Source: Myxococcales bacterium (GTDB lineage: Bacteria; Myxococcota_A; Polyangia; Haliangiales; Haliangiaceae). Taken from it: 64,000 nucleotides of DNA. The position numbers and the translations under genes are program-made. The stretch covers positions 81,931 through 145,930 of the forward strand of contig CANKMW010000008.1 in assembly GCA_947483555.1 (NCBI GenBank). Reading direction: 5' to 3'. The stretch's first letter is position 1; every line of letters begins with the position of its first letter. Below the pieces are notes generated by a model that made no database searches, had not been told where the DNA came from, and saw only the letters and a list, made by a program, of their open reading frames with translations. Positions 9,283-17,295 of this stretch are shown here, in pieces.

Positions 9283-11624
9283 CCGCGGAGCTGATCGCCG
9301 CCGGCGCCGCCCGCGACGCCCGCGACGAGCTGTATCGCGACGGCGAACCCGGCGAGACGCTGTTCGTCGTGCTCGCCGGATCGGTCGAGCTGCGCACCAC
9401 CCGACGCGGCGACGTCATCCCGAGCCTGCTGCGCACGGCCCGGGTCGGCGACACGTTCGGCGAGGAGGCGCTGCTGCCGGGGCTGGCGCGGCGCGCCAGC
9501 GCGATCGCCGCCGCTGGTACCCGGGTCGCCGAGGTGCCCGGCGCCGTGGCCCGCCGGGTCCTGGCCCGCATCGGCGATGCCGGCGGGGCCGGCAGCCGCG
9601 AAGGCCGCTACCTCGAGCGCGGCGCGGCCCGCGACGTCCTCGCCGGCAGTGCCCTGGGACGCGACCTCGAGGCCGCCGAGCTCGAGCTCTTGCTCGACGG
9701 CGTCAGGCTCGAACACTTCGCCCGCGGCGCCGAGCTGGTCCACGCCGGCGATCGCGCCGAACACGTGTACGTCGTCGCCGAGGGCCTGGTGCAGCTGCAG
9801 CGCGACGGCGCGGTCCAGGCCTACCTGGCGCGCGGCGACTTCTTCGGTGACGACGAGGCGCTCGCCGGCGCGCCGTGCGCCGCCACCGCGGTCGCCGCCG
9901 GCGACACCTGGTGCGCCGTGCTGCCGCGCGCCGTGGTGCGCACGGTCACCGATCGCAACCCCGGCGTGCTGGTGCGCTGGCGCCGGGTCGCGGCCACCCA
10001 GCTCGCGGATCAAGCGGCCGTGGTCGGCGACGCCGCCGCGCGCTCGACCCAGCACGCGTTCCGCGATCTCTACCGGTTGCAGATCGCGCGCTCGCTGCTC
10101 GTGATCGACCAGGACACCTGCGTACGTTGCGGCCACTGCGCGTGGAGCTGCGCCGAGGTCCACGGCGAGAGCCGGCTGGTGCGGCGCGGCGACAAGGTCG
10201 TGACCCCGGTCGATGTCGCGCTCGGCCGCGGGATGCTCGGCCGCGACGACGGCGATGGAGCGCGGCCGGCGACCCTGTTGTTGCCCAACACCTGCCAGCA
10301 CTGCCGACACGCGGCGTGCCTGCACGATTGCCCGACCGGCGCCATCGGCCGCGACCTCGACGGCGAGGTCTTCATCCGCGCCGACGCGTGCACCGGCTGT
10401 GGCAACTGCGCCCGATCGTGCCCGTGGGACAACATCGCCATGGCGCCGCGGCCGGTGCCGCCAGCGCCGGCGACGACGGCGGGCCGGTTGCGGCTGTCGC
10501 CCGAGATCGCCGTGAAGTGCGACCTGTGCCGCGAGCACGAGGCGCCGGCGTGCGTGACGGCGTGTCCGACCGGGTCGTTGCTGCGGATCGATCCCGAGCG
10601 GGCGCTCGCCGAGGTGGCGTTGGTGCTGCGCGGGGCAGCGCGCCGCAGAGCCGGGACCGCAGCCGCAGCCGCAACCGGAGCCGCGACCGCAACCGGAGCC
10701 GCAGCCGCAGCCGCGACCGGGTCCGAATCCGAAACCGAAACCGCGACCGGAACCGCGTCCCGGACCACGACCACACGCCTGCGCGCGGCTGCGAAGCGCG
10801 GCGCGACGGCGGGAATCGTGCTCGCCGCGCTGGCCGCCGGCTGGGCGCTGCCGCGGGCCTGGAACTGGGCCCCCGATCGCGGCGCCGGCCTGGCCGCCGG
10901 CGCCGTGGCCGGACTGCTGTTGCTGATGCTCGGCGCCTACGTGCTGCCGAAGCGACTGGTGCGGTCGTGGATGCGACCGCGTGATCGACGGCAGCAGGTC
11001 CGACCGGTGGCGAGATCGCGAACCCGGGTCCATCTGATCGCGCACGTCGGACTCGGCCTGCTGGCCCCGGCGGCGGTGCTGGCCCACGCCGGGCTGGCAA
11101 TGCCGGCCTCGCCGGCCGGCGCGCTGCTGCTGGCGTTCGTGGTCGCGTCGGCGACCGGCGCGGTCGGCGCGGCGGCGTACCGGGGCATTCCGCGCATGCT
11201 GACGCGGATCGAGCGTGGCGGCGCCCTGCCCGAGGATCTGGCCGGTGACGCCAGCGAGCTGCGCGCGCGGCTGTTTCGCGAGCTGAGCGGCACCAGCGAG
11301 CTGGTCAAGCACCTCGCGGCCCGGATCCTGATGCCCTACGCGCGCGCCCCGCTCGGCTGGCTGGCGCTGGCGGCGTCGCGGCGCGGCCTCTCCGACGAGG
11401 AGCGGCGGCTGCGCGCTCGGGTCGACGCCGTGCTCGCTGGCCGCGGGGCCGATCGCCTGCACGGGCTCGATGGCGTGATCCGCCTCGCCGTCGAGCTGCG
11501 GGCCCTGCCCGGCCGGCGCGCGCTGACCGCGGCGCTGCGAGCGTGGATGCCGATCCATGTCGTCCTCGCCGCGATGACGCTCGGCCTGCTCGGGATCCAC
11601 GTGATCACGGCGTGGCGACCATGA
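9279..11624 (+). CDS. Double cNMP-binding domain, four-motif ferredoxin and membrane-anchor fusion
   Basis: A 781-residue protein. Residues about 10-120 and 135-240 are two cyclic-nucleotide-binding (Crp-like) beta barrels, recognisable from Asp-Gly-Glu-Pro-Gly-Glu-Thr-Leu-Phe-Val and Ala-Gly-Asp-Arg-Ala-Glu-His-Val-Tyr-Val-Val-Ala-Glu-Gly. No DNA-binding helix-turn-helix follows. Instead there are four Cys clusters, starting near residues 281 (CxxCxxCxxxC), 339, 371 (CxxCxxCxxxCP) and 414, in the order found in NrfC/HybA/DmsB-type electron-transfer subunits. A Thr/Ala repeat linker (about 456-495) precedes several hydrophobic helices from about 515 to the C-terminus. These include a His-rich helix pair that might bind heme b. 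The protein probably passes electrons at the inner membrane under cNMP control. It has ATGA overlaps at both ends. Confidence 0.87.
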   Translation: MTAELIAAGAARDARDELYRDGEPGETLFVVLAGSVELRTTRRGDVIPSLLRTARVGDTFGEEALLPGLARRASAIAAAGTRVAEVPGAVARRVLARIGDAGGAGSREGRYLERGAARDVLAGSALGRDLEAAELELLLDGVRLEHFARGAELVHAGDRAEHVYVVAEGLVQLQRDGAVQAYLARGDFFGDDEALAGAPCAATAVAAGDTWCAVLPRAVVRTVTDRNPGVLVRWRRVAATQLADQAAVVGDAAARSTQHAFRDLYRLQIARSLLVIDQDTCVRCGHCAWSCAEVHGESRLVRRGDKVVTPVDVALGRGMLGRDDGDGARPATLLLPNTCQHCRHAACLHDCPTGAIGRDLDGEVFIRADACTGCGNCARSCPWDNIAMAPRPVPPAPATTAGRLRLSPEIAVKCDLCREHEAPACVTACPTGSLLRIDPERALAEVALVLRGAARRRAGTAAAAATGAATATGAAAAAATGSESETETATGTASRTTTTRLRAAAKRGATAGIVLAALAAGWALPRAWNWAPDRGAGLAAGAVAGLLLLMLGAYVLPKRLVRSWMRPRDRRQQVRPVARSRTRVHLIAHVGLGLLAPAAVLAHAGLAMPASPAGALLLAFVVASATGAVGAAAYRGIPRMLTRIERGGALPEDLAGDASELRARLFRELSGTSELVKHLAARILMPYARAPLGWLALAASRRGLSDEERRLRARVDAVLAGRGADRLHGLDGVIRLAVELRALPGRRALTAALRAWMPIHVVLAAMTLGLLGIHVITAWRP
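10650..10766 (+). repeat. Degenerate CCGNNN hexamer repeat, in frame, encoding a Thr/Ala linker
   Basis: About 19 imperfect hexamers of the type ACCGCA, GCCGCA or ACCGAA are read in frame as alternating Thr, Ala, Glu and Ser. The block separates the Fe-S region from the membrane helices of the same protein. It belongs to the same CGGNNN family (opposite strand) as the other repeats. Confidence 0.75.
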
Positions 11625-13780
11625 GGCGCGCGAACCCGGGCGCGCCTCGCCACGGCGTGCCGCGGGTGGTCGCCACCAGCGACGTCACGCGCTTCCGCGG
11701 CGTCGCGGTCGCCGCGCTGACGGCAGCCGTGGTGGCGGCGGCGGCAGCCATCGCCCTGTCGCCGGCGTCGAGCCGTGGCGGCGCGCCGGGACCGCTGTCG
11801 CCATCGCACCGCCGGGCCGGCCTGGCGTGCGCGACGTGCCATGGCAGCGGTGCGCGTGGGGTTCCGCCGGCCACCGCCTGCACCGCGTGTCACCAGACCC
11901 ACCCGTCGACGCGACCCGGCCACACCACGCTGCGGGCCAGCGGCGCGCTCGCGTGTGCGGGCTGCCATGGCGGCCACCGCGGCCACGGTGCGGTGACCTT
12001 CTTCCCCGATGGCCGCGCCGTGCGCGACGACGACGTCGGATCTCGCGACGTCGCGGTCGCAGGCTACCGACCGACCCGCGCGCTCACCGTGCCGCTGGTC
12101 GACGCCGCCACCTGTGCCGGCTGCCACGACCCGACCCGCGCGCCGCTGCTGACCTGTGTCATCGGCGGCGTCGTGACCTGCCTCGACGAGCACCGCGCGG
12201 TGCGCGGCCGCGACGGCACCATCGGCGGCCGCGACGGCGTCTGGGAGGCGGCCCGGGCGGTGGCCCACGCCCTGCCCCCGCGCCCACGGCGACCGGACCG
12301 CGGGTCGAGTCCGTGGCTCGGCCTCGCGATCGCCAGCGTCGCGGCGCTCGTCACCGGTGGCAGCGCGCGGGCGATCGCGCGCCGGCGCCGTGGTCGCCGT
12401 GATGCGGCCGCGGTCGCCCATCCCGCGGCGCCGCTGGTGACCGCCGCGGCCATACGCCGGCTGCCGGTGATCGATGCCGCGACCTGCCTGGGCTGCGACG
12501 CCTGCGTCGAGGCCTGTCCGTACGACGTGCTCGAGGTGCGCCGCTACGTCGCCGTGGTGGCGCGACCCGACGCCTGCTGCGGCCTCACGCTGTGCGCCCA
12601 GGTCTGTCCCAACCAGTCGCTCACGATGCGCGACGCCGGGGGCGGCGCCGGCGCCGCCCCCGCACCGACCGAGCGCGGCTCGCTCGAGGCGGCGCCGGCG
12701 CCCGGGGTCTTCGTGGTCGGTGACGCCAGGGGCGGCTCGCTGATCCGGAACGCCGTCGACGAGGGCGCGCGCGCCGTGGTCGCCATCGCGGCGCGCCTGG
12801 CCGCCGCGCCCCGGCCACCCGGCGACCCGCTGGAGCTGCTCGACGTGCTGATCGTCGGCGCCGGGCCGGCCGGCCTCGCCGCCGCGCTCGAGGCCCAGGC
12901 CCGCGGGCTGCGCGCGCTGACGCTCGAGCAAGGTACGGTCGCCGGCAGCGTCCAGAGCTTCCCGCGCGGCAAGCTGGTGCTCGACGCCGCCGCACCCGGC
13001 GCGGCGGCGCCTCGACTGTGGCTTGCCGAGGCCACCAAGGAAGAGCTGCTCGCCCGCTGGATGCTGATCGTGCGCACCGAACGCCCGCCGCTGGTCGAGG
13101 GTCGCCGGGTCACCGCGCTGGCCCCGATCGCCGTCGGCGGCGGCTGGCGGGTCGAGAGCTCGGATGGCAGCGGCGCGACCACCGAGCATCGCGCTCGCCA
13201 CGTCGTGATCGCGGTCGGACGGCGCGGTTCGCCGCGCCGCCTGGGCTTCGAGATCCCGTCCGCGATGACCGCGCACGTCCACTACGCGCTGGCCGACGCC
13301 GCCAGCTTCGCCGGACGCCAGGTCGTGATCGTCGGTCTCGGCGACGTGGCCATGGAGTCGGCGATCGCGCTCTCGCGTCAGCCCGGCACCGAGGTCGTGA
13401 TGGTCTACCGCGGCACCGAGTTCCGCCGCGGCCGGACCCGCAACATCGACGAGCTCCGCCGCCGCATCGCCGCCGGCGCGGTGCGGATCGCGTGGCGGAG
13501 CGAGGTGGTGGGCCTGGCGCCGGGGCGCGCCACCGTGGCCACGGCCGGCGGCCGCCAGGACGTCGGTTGCGACGCCCTGTTCGTGTTGATCGGAGCCGAG
13601 CCGGGCGCCGAACCGGCGACCGGCGCCGGAACCAGCCTGCTGTCACGACTTATACGCCCCGTACCGGCGTCGGAGACCGATCCGCAGCACCATACGTTCG
13701 AGTCCGTTGACCCCAGCGTGCGGCCCGGCGACCCATCGACGCCGCGCACCACCGACCGGGGAGAGGAGGCACCGCCGTGA
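11621..13780 (+). CDS. Tetraheme cytochrome, Fe-S and flavoprotein fusion with permuted reductase domain
   Basis: A 719-residue protein. A membrane helix at about 28-46 is followed by four CxxCH heme motifs near residues 70, 87, 112 and 165, a second helix at about 231-250, then cytosolic Fe-S motifs Cys-Leu-Gly-Cys-Asp-Ala-Cys (from 289) and a second cluster near 319. The C-terminal part is a thioredoxin-reductase-like flavoprotein: FAD motif Val-Gly-Ala-Gly-Pro-Ala-Gly near 411 and NAD(P) motif Val-Gly-Leu-Gly-Asp-Val-Ala near 573. The segment Gly-Val-Phe-Val-Val-Gly-Asp-Ala, normally near the C-terminus of such enzymes, lies at about 361-368, before the FAD motif, which suggests circular permutation. 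No redox-active CxxC is seen in the flavin domain. Electrons could pass between cytosolic NAD(P)H and periplasmic hemes. It has ATGA and GTGA junctions. Confidence 0.87.
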   Translation: MRRANPGAPRHGVPRVVATSDVTRFRGVAVAALTAAVVAAAAAIALSPASSRGGAPGPLSPSHRRAGLACATCHGSGARGVPPATACTACHQTHPSTRPGHTTLRASGALACAGCHGGHRGHGAVTFFPDGRAVRDDDVGSRDVAVAGYRPTRALTVPLVDAATCAGCHDPTRAPLLTCVIGGVVTCLDEHRAVRGRDGTIGGRDGVWEAARAVAHALPPRPRRPDRGSSPWLGLAIASVAALVTGGSARAIARRRRGRRDAAAVAHPAAPLVTAAAIRRLPVIDAATCLGCDACVEACPYDVLEVRRYVAVVARPDACCGLTLCAQVCPNQSLTMRDAGGGAGAAPAPTERGSLEAAPAPGVFVVGDARGGSLIRNAVDEGARAVVAIAARLAAAPRPPGDPLELLDVLIVGAGPAGLAAALEAQARGLRALTLEQGTVAGSVQSFPRGKLVLDAAAPGAAAPRLWLAEATKEELLARWMLIVRTERPPLVEGRRVTALAPIAVGGGWRVESSDGSGATTEHRARHVVIAVGRRGSPRRLGFEIPSAMTAHVHYALADAASFAGRQVVIVGLGDVAMESAIALSRQPGTEVVMVYRGTEFRRGRTRNIDELRRRIAAGAVRIAWRSEVVGLAPGRATVATAGGRQDVGCDALFVLIGAEPGAEPATGAGTSLLSRLIRPVPASETDPQHHTFESVDPSVRPGDPSTPRTTDRGEEAPP

Positions 13781-15276
13781 AGCTCTCGACCTTCCTGACC
13801 CTCGCCGCTACCAGCGCCATCGCCACCGGAGCCGCGGTGTGGGTGTCGATCGACCCCGCCCAGGGCGCCCGCGGCGCCGCGACCACGCCGGAAGCCGACC
13901 GCGCCGCCCCCGCCCGGCCCGGGACCGCGCCGGCACCGACCACGCCCGCGGTCGATCGCTCGCACTTCACGGCCGGCAAGACGCTGATGATGGAAGGCCG
14001 ACTCGGCCATCCGGTCCTGCCCGCCGACAGCGACAGCGAGACCTTCCTGTTCGTCGACGTCTCGGCCGACGCCGGCCGCACCGCGGCCCGGGTCCCGCTC
14101 AACCTATCGATCGTGGTCGACAAGTCGGGCTCGATGAAGGGCAAACGCCTGAGCAACGCGATGGCGGCGACCCGCAAGGCCATCGAGCGCCTGCGCGACG
14201 GCGACATCGTCAGCTTCGTCGCCTACGACACCACCTCGCAGGTGCTGCTGTCACCCACGATGATCGATGCGACCTCCCGGGCCCGCATCCTCGACCGCCT
14301 GGCCAGCCCGCGCGCCGGCGGCGACACCTGCATCTCGTGCGGCCTCGACGCCGGCATGCGCTTGCTCGGTCAGCGACCGGGCATGGTGAGCCGCATCCTG
14401 TTGCTCTCCGATGGCCTGGCCACGGCCGGAACCCGCGACCTGCCCAGCTTCAAGCGCCAGGCCGAAGATTGCCGGCGCATGGGCGCGTCGATCACCACGG
14501 TCGGCGTCGACGTCGACTACGACGAGCGGCTGATGGCAGCGCTGGCCCGCGACTCCAACGGCGGCCACTACTTCGTCGAGCGCCCCGACGCGCTGGCCGC
14601 CATCTTCGACAAGGAGATGAGCTCGCTGACCCGCACGGTCGCCAACCAGGCCGAGCTGGTCGTCGACCTGGCGCCCGGCGTGTTCGCCGACCACGTGTTC
14701 GATCGCGCCACCGTGGGCAGCGGCAGCCAGACCATCATCCCGATGGGGGCCTTCTCGGCCGGCGAGCACAAGACCGCGCTGGTCCGGCTGCGCGTACCCC
14801 GCGGCGCCGCCGGCGAGCGCCCGGTCGCGGCGGTGCGGCTGCGCTACGAAGATCTCGTCGATCAGAAGCCCGGCCAGTGCGAGGGCACGCTTTCGGCGGT
14901 GGCGACCGCCGACACCTCGAAGCTGTCGCCGCTCGACGGCACGGTGTCGGCGCGGGTGTCGTCGAGCGAGACCGCCGCGACCCTCGAGCAGGCCAACGAG
15001 ATGTTCCGCTCCGGCCGCGGCGAGGACGCCACGACCTTGCTTCGCGCCCGCACCCGCCACGTCCAGGCCCAGAACTGGCAGCTCAAGAAGGACTCGCCGT
15101 TCGCCGGCGGTGGCAAGGCCGGGGCGTCGTTCGACAAGCAGGAGGCGGTGCTCGGCCGGGCCACCAAGGGCTTCGAGCCGACCTCGCCGACCGCGGCGGC
15201 GCCGGCGCCCGACAGCACGCCGGCGAAGTCGAACATCCGCGAAGCCCAGGCCGACGCCTTCGACCTGGCGCACTGA
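13777..15276 (+). CDS. Exported VWA-domain protein
   Basis: A 499-residue protein with an N-terminal hydrophobic export or anchor segment (about residues 5-25) and a Pro/Ala-rich linker. The von Willebrand factor A domain spans about 105-290. Its metal-ion-dependent adhesion site is intact: Asp-Lys-Ser-Gly-Ser from residue 115, with a later Thr and Asp in the Leu-Leu-Ser-Asp-Gly segment. A beta-rich VIT/inter-alpha-trypsin-like region and an Ala-rich tail follow. VWA domains bind protein partners through a metal. The GTG start overlaps the previous stop (GTGA) and is backed by a strong GAGAGGAGG ribosome site 6 nt upstream, so the gene is coupled to the redox set but can also load ribosomes itself. 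A role in assembly of the redox complex is inference. Confidence 0.85.
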   Translation: MKLSTFLTLAATSAIATGAAVWVSIDPAQGARGAATTPEADRAAPARPGTAPAPTTPAVDRSHFTAGKTLMMEGRLGHPVLPADSDSETFLFVDVSADAGRTAARVPLNLSIVVDKSGSMKGKRLSNAMAATRKAIERLRDGDIVSFVAYDTTSQVLLSPTMIDATSRARILDRLASPRAGGDTCISCGLDAGMRLLGQRPGMVSRILLLSDGLATAGTRDLPSFKRQAEDCRRMGASITTVGVDVDYDERLMAALARDSNGGHYFVERPDALAAIFDKEMSSLTRTVANQAELVVDLAPGVFADHVFDRATVGSGSQTIIPMGAFSAGEHKTALVRLRVPRGAAGERPVAAVRLRYEDLVDQKPGQCEGTLSAVATADTSKLSPLDGTVSARVSSSETAATLEQANEMFRSGRGEDATTLLRARTRHVQAQNWQLKKDSPFAGGGKAGASFDKQEAVLGRATKGFEPTSPTAAAPAPDSTPAKSNIREAQADAFDLAH

Positions 15277-15286
15277 CGCGGTGAAG

Positions 15287-15300
15287 GCCCGCGCGCGGGC
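15287..15300. terminator. Possible GC hairpin between convergent genes
   Basis: The perfect palindrome GCCCGCGCGCGGGC sits in the 24-nt gap between the VWA gene and the oppositely oriented ArsR-type gene. It could form a short five-base-pair stem. There is no T tract, so intrinsic termination is doubtful. Confidence 0.25.
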
Positions 15301-15681
15301 TCAGCTCCGGCGCCGGACCAGATCGGTGGCCGGCACCGCGGGTGGCGGCGGCGGCGGCGGACAGCACACCATCGCCATGGCCCGCGTCTCGCCGAGGATG
15401 CGCTCGAGCGCGGCGATGAACGCGGGACCGTCGAGCTCGAAGCGGCGGTGCCGGCCGTCGCGCTCGGCGCGCACCAGCCCGGCCTCCTCGAGCGTCTTGA
15501 GGTGGCGCGACACCACCGAGCGATCCTGCGGCAGGTGCGAGGCGATCGCGGCGATGTCCGCCGGGCCGTGCAGCAAGAGCACGCGCAGCACCTCGAGCCG
15601 CGCCGGCTCGCTGAGCGCGCGCAGCAGCGGCGAGTCGAGCAACTCGACGATCCTCGCAGCGGCGCGGGCCCGGCTCACCAT
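15301..15681 (-). CDS. ArsR-type winged-helix transcriptional regulator
   Basis: A 126-residue protein with the ArsR/SmtB layout: Ala-Leu-Ser-Glu-Pro-Ala-Arg-Leu-Glu-Val-Leu-Arg-Val-Leu from about 22, recognition helix Asp-Arg-Ser-Val-Val-Ser-Arg-His-Leu-Lys-Thr-Leu near 53-64, and wing Arg-Ala-Glu-Arg-Asp-Gly-Arg-His-Arg-Arg-Phe. The tail carries a Cys-Cys pair followed by seven Pro. The Cys pair could bind metal, but no classic ELCVCD-type metal site is seen, so the signal is unknown. It is the second gene of an operon whose first gene encodes a membrane protein (the start overlaps that gene's stop by 7 nt). The likely target is the palindrome upstream of the operon. Confidence 0.85.
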   Translation of the reverse strand: MVSRARAAARIVELLDSPLLRALSEPARLEVLRVLLLHGPADIAAIASHLPQDRSVVSRHLKTLEEAGLVRAERDGRHRRFELDGPAFIAALERILGETRAMAMVCCPPPPPPPAVPATDLVRRRS

Positions 15682-16283
15682 GACCGGGCCGAGCCTGAGG
15701 GCCCCCGCGCGGACAAGGGCTGCGGCCGGCGCACGCCCAGCCACACGTGGAGCGCGGCCACCACGATCGCGCCCGGCACCAGCTGGTGCACCAGCGTGAC
15801 GATGGTCGCCGGGTACGAGCCGAACGCGAGCGCGGCGTCGAACGCCCACGCCGCTGCCGGCCGGTGCGCCAGGGCCAGCGCGATCGCGGCGGCGCGCAAC
15901 GTCACCAGCATGGCGTGCACCAGGTACTCGCCCGAGCCGAGGCCGCCGATACCGGCGCGGCTGCGGCGCTCCTCGAGCACGTCGAGCACCTCGAAGACCT
16001 GATCGACGGCCAGCAGCGTGACGCCCGCCCACAGCGCCGTGCCCGCGGTCGGGCTCGCGAACACCAGCAGCACGATCGGGGCGAACAGCAGCGCGCGCGC
16101 GGTGTGCAACCAGTGCTCGCGCCGCGACGCGGCCCGCGCCCACAGCCGGTAGCGCCACAGGTGCAGGTACACGCCGTCGACCATCGACAGCGCGGCGAAG
16201 CCGAGCAGGAGCAACGTGGAGGCGGTGAGCAGCGGCATGGCCGCCAGGTCGTGGGCGATGGTGGCGAGCGCGGGCATCAGCAT
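15675..16283 (-). CDS. Polytopic membrane protein co-transcribed with ArsR-type regulator
   Basis: A 202-residue protein with about five hydrophobic segments: an N-terminal Leu-rich helix, one around 75-95, one around 125-145, and two near 155-190. A charged loop with Glu-Glu-Arg-Arg-Ser-Arg lies in the middle. No transporter signature is recognised. An apparent longer frame begins at a GTG at 16301, but that start lies inside the operator/promoter. The ATG at 16283 (or 16277) fits better. It heads an operon with the ArsR-type gene, so expression is probably derepressed by whatever that regulator senses. Confidence 0.7.
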   Translation of the reverse strand: MLMPALATIAHDLAAMPLLTASTLLLLGFAALSMVDGVYLHLWRYRLWARAASRREHWLHTARALLFAPIVLLVFASPTAGTALWAGVTLLAVDQVFEVLDVLEERRSRAGIGGLGSGEYLVHAMLVTLRAAAIALALAHRPAAAWAFDAALAFGSYPATIVTLVHQLVPGAIVVAALHVWLGVRRPQPLSARGPSGSARSW

Positions 16284-16288
16284 TCGTA

Positions 16289-16318
16289 TGCATATATGCA
16301 CTCATATGCACATGTCAA
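16289..16318 (-). promoter_or_regulatory. Promoter with perfect TTGACA -35 and overlapping palindromic operator
   Basis: On the minus strand a consensus TTGACA (16313-16318) is followed, 16-18 nt on, by TATATG/TATGCA and then the start codon at 16283. The -10 region is the 12-base perfect palindrome TGCATATATGCA (16289-16300), and a second GTGCATAT copy lies in the spacer. This AT-rich patch in GC-rich DNA is a plausible autoregulatory site for the ArsR-type protein of the operon. Confidence 0.6.
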
Positions 16319-16525
16319 GGAGCGCATGACGAGCTCGCAGCCGGCAAGTTCAGGCATGCCGGTTGGGTGTCCACCGGGGTTGCAATCGTGCACCGGGTCG
16401 GCCGATCGTCCCTTTCCTGATGCTCGGGGGAGACTTACAGCAGGGAACGTCTTGTTGAAGACGACGCACCCGACGTGGCCATCTGACGGTCATCCAGTCA
16501 CCGCCTGTGGCGCGGGGAGGAGCGC

Positions 16526-17287
16526 ATGAGCCAGCTGCTCGAAGCGTCGGTTCGATTCCCGACCGTGATCTTCTCGATCGGCCTCGGCATCTGCCTGGTG
16601 TACTGGCTGTTCGTGCTGCTCGGCGCGCTCGACATCGATCTGCTCGGTGGCGGCGACGCCGGCGATGCTGGCAAGGGGCTCGGCGACGCGCTCACCGGTG
16701 GCGCCAAGGGCGGCGCCGAGGGCATCAAGGGCATCCATCTGGGCGACGGTGCCGACGGTGCCGACGGCGCCGACGGTGCCGATGGTGCCGACGGCGGCGG
16801 CATCTGGCATTCGCTCGGCCTCGCCACTGTCCCGATCACGATCTCGATCTCGGTCATCATGCTGGTCTGCTGGTGCGCGTCGTTGCTCGCGATGAGCTAC
16901 GCCACCAGCGCGGTGGGCAACCTCGCCGGCTGGCTGCCGGCCTTGATCCTGCTCGCCGTGGTCATCGTCGGCATCCCGTTCTCCGGCCTCCTGGTGCGCC
17001 CGCTCGCTCCGGTGTTCGAGATCAAGGAGGGCAAGTCCAACCTGGATTACGTGGGCCACACCTGCACCATCACCACCGGTCACGTCGACGACAGTTTCGG
17101 TCAGGCCACCGTCGAGGACGGCGGGACGATCCTGGTCATCCCGGTCCGCTGCGACAAGGCCGGCGTGCTCGGTCGCGGCCACAAGGCGCTGATCATCGAC
17201 CACGACGACGTCCGCAAGGCCTACGTGGTCGAGCCCACCGCCGACATGCTGATGGCGCCCACCGGCAGCGCCGACGAGGCGAGCTGA
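16526..17287 (+). CDS. yqiJ: YqiJ-like membrane protein with OB-fold tail
   Basis: A 253-residue protein. A membrane helix spans about 14-33. A Gly-rich stretch with five Gly-Ala-Asp-Gly-type repeats (about 73-92) is followed by two more helices (about 100-123 and 130-157), then a soluble beta-rich C-terminal domain (about 170-245) of the OB-fold type, with Val-Gly-His-Thr-Cys-Thr-Ile at its start. In enterobacteria YqiJ is encoded next to the flotillin YqiK, and here too the following genes are SPFH/flotillin genes. That context is the main support. The start has an excellent GGGGAGGAG ribosome site 4-12 nt upstream. The stop is 8 nt from the next start. Confidence 0.7.
   Translation: MSQLLEASVRFPTVIFSIGLGICLVYWLFVLLGALDIDLLGGGDAGDAGKGLGDALTGGAKGGAEGIKGIHLGDGADGADGADGADGADGGGIWHSLGLATVPITISISVIMLVCWCASLLAMSYATSAVGNLAGWLPALILLAVVIVGIPFSGLLVRPLAPVFEIKEGKSNLDYVGHTCTITTGHVDDSFGQATVEDGGTILVIPVRCDKAGVLGRGHKALIIDHDDVRKAYVVEPTADMLMAPTGSADEAS
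16745..16799 (+). repeat. 9-nt repeat GACGGTGCC encoding a Gly-Ala-Asp linker
   Basis: About six imperfect tandem 9-mers in the YqiJ-like gene give a Gly-Ala-Asp repeat between the first and second membrane helices. The unit length differs from the hexamer repeats elsewhere. Confidence 0.75.
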
Positions 17288-17295
17288 CCGCCGCG

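Noticed and set aside
16745..16799. Collagen-like Gly-X-Y domain
   Set aside because: Only about five triplet-type units of Gly-Ala-Asp, without Pro at the expected positions; a flexible linker is enough.
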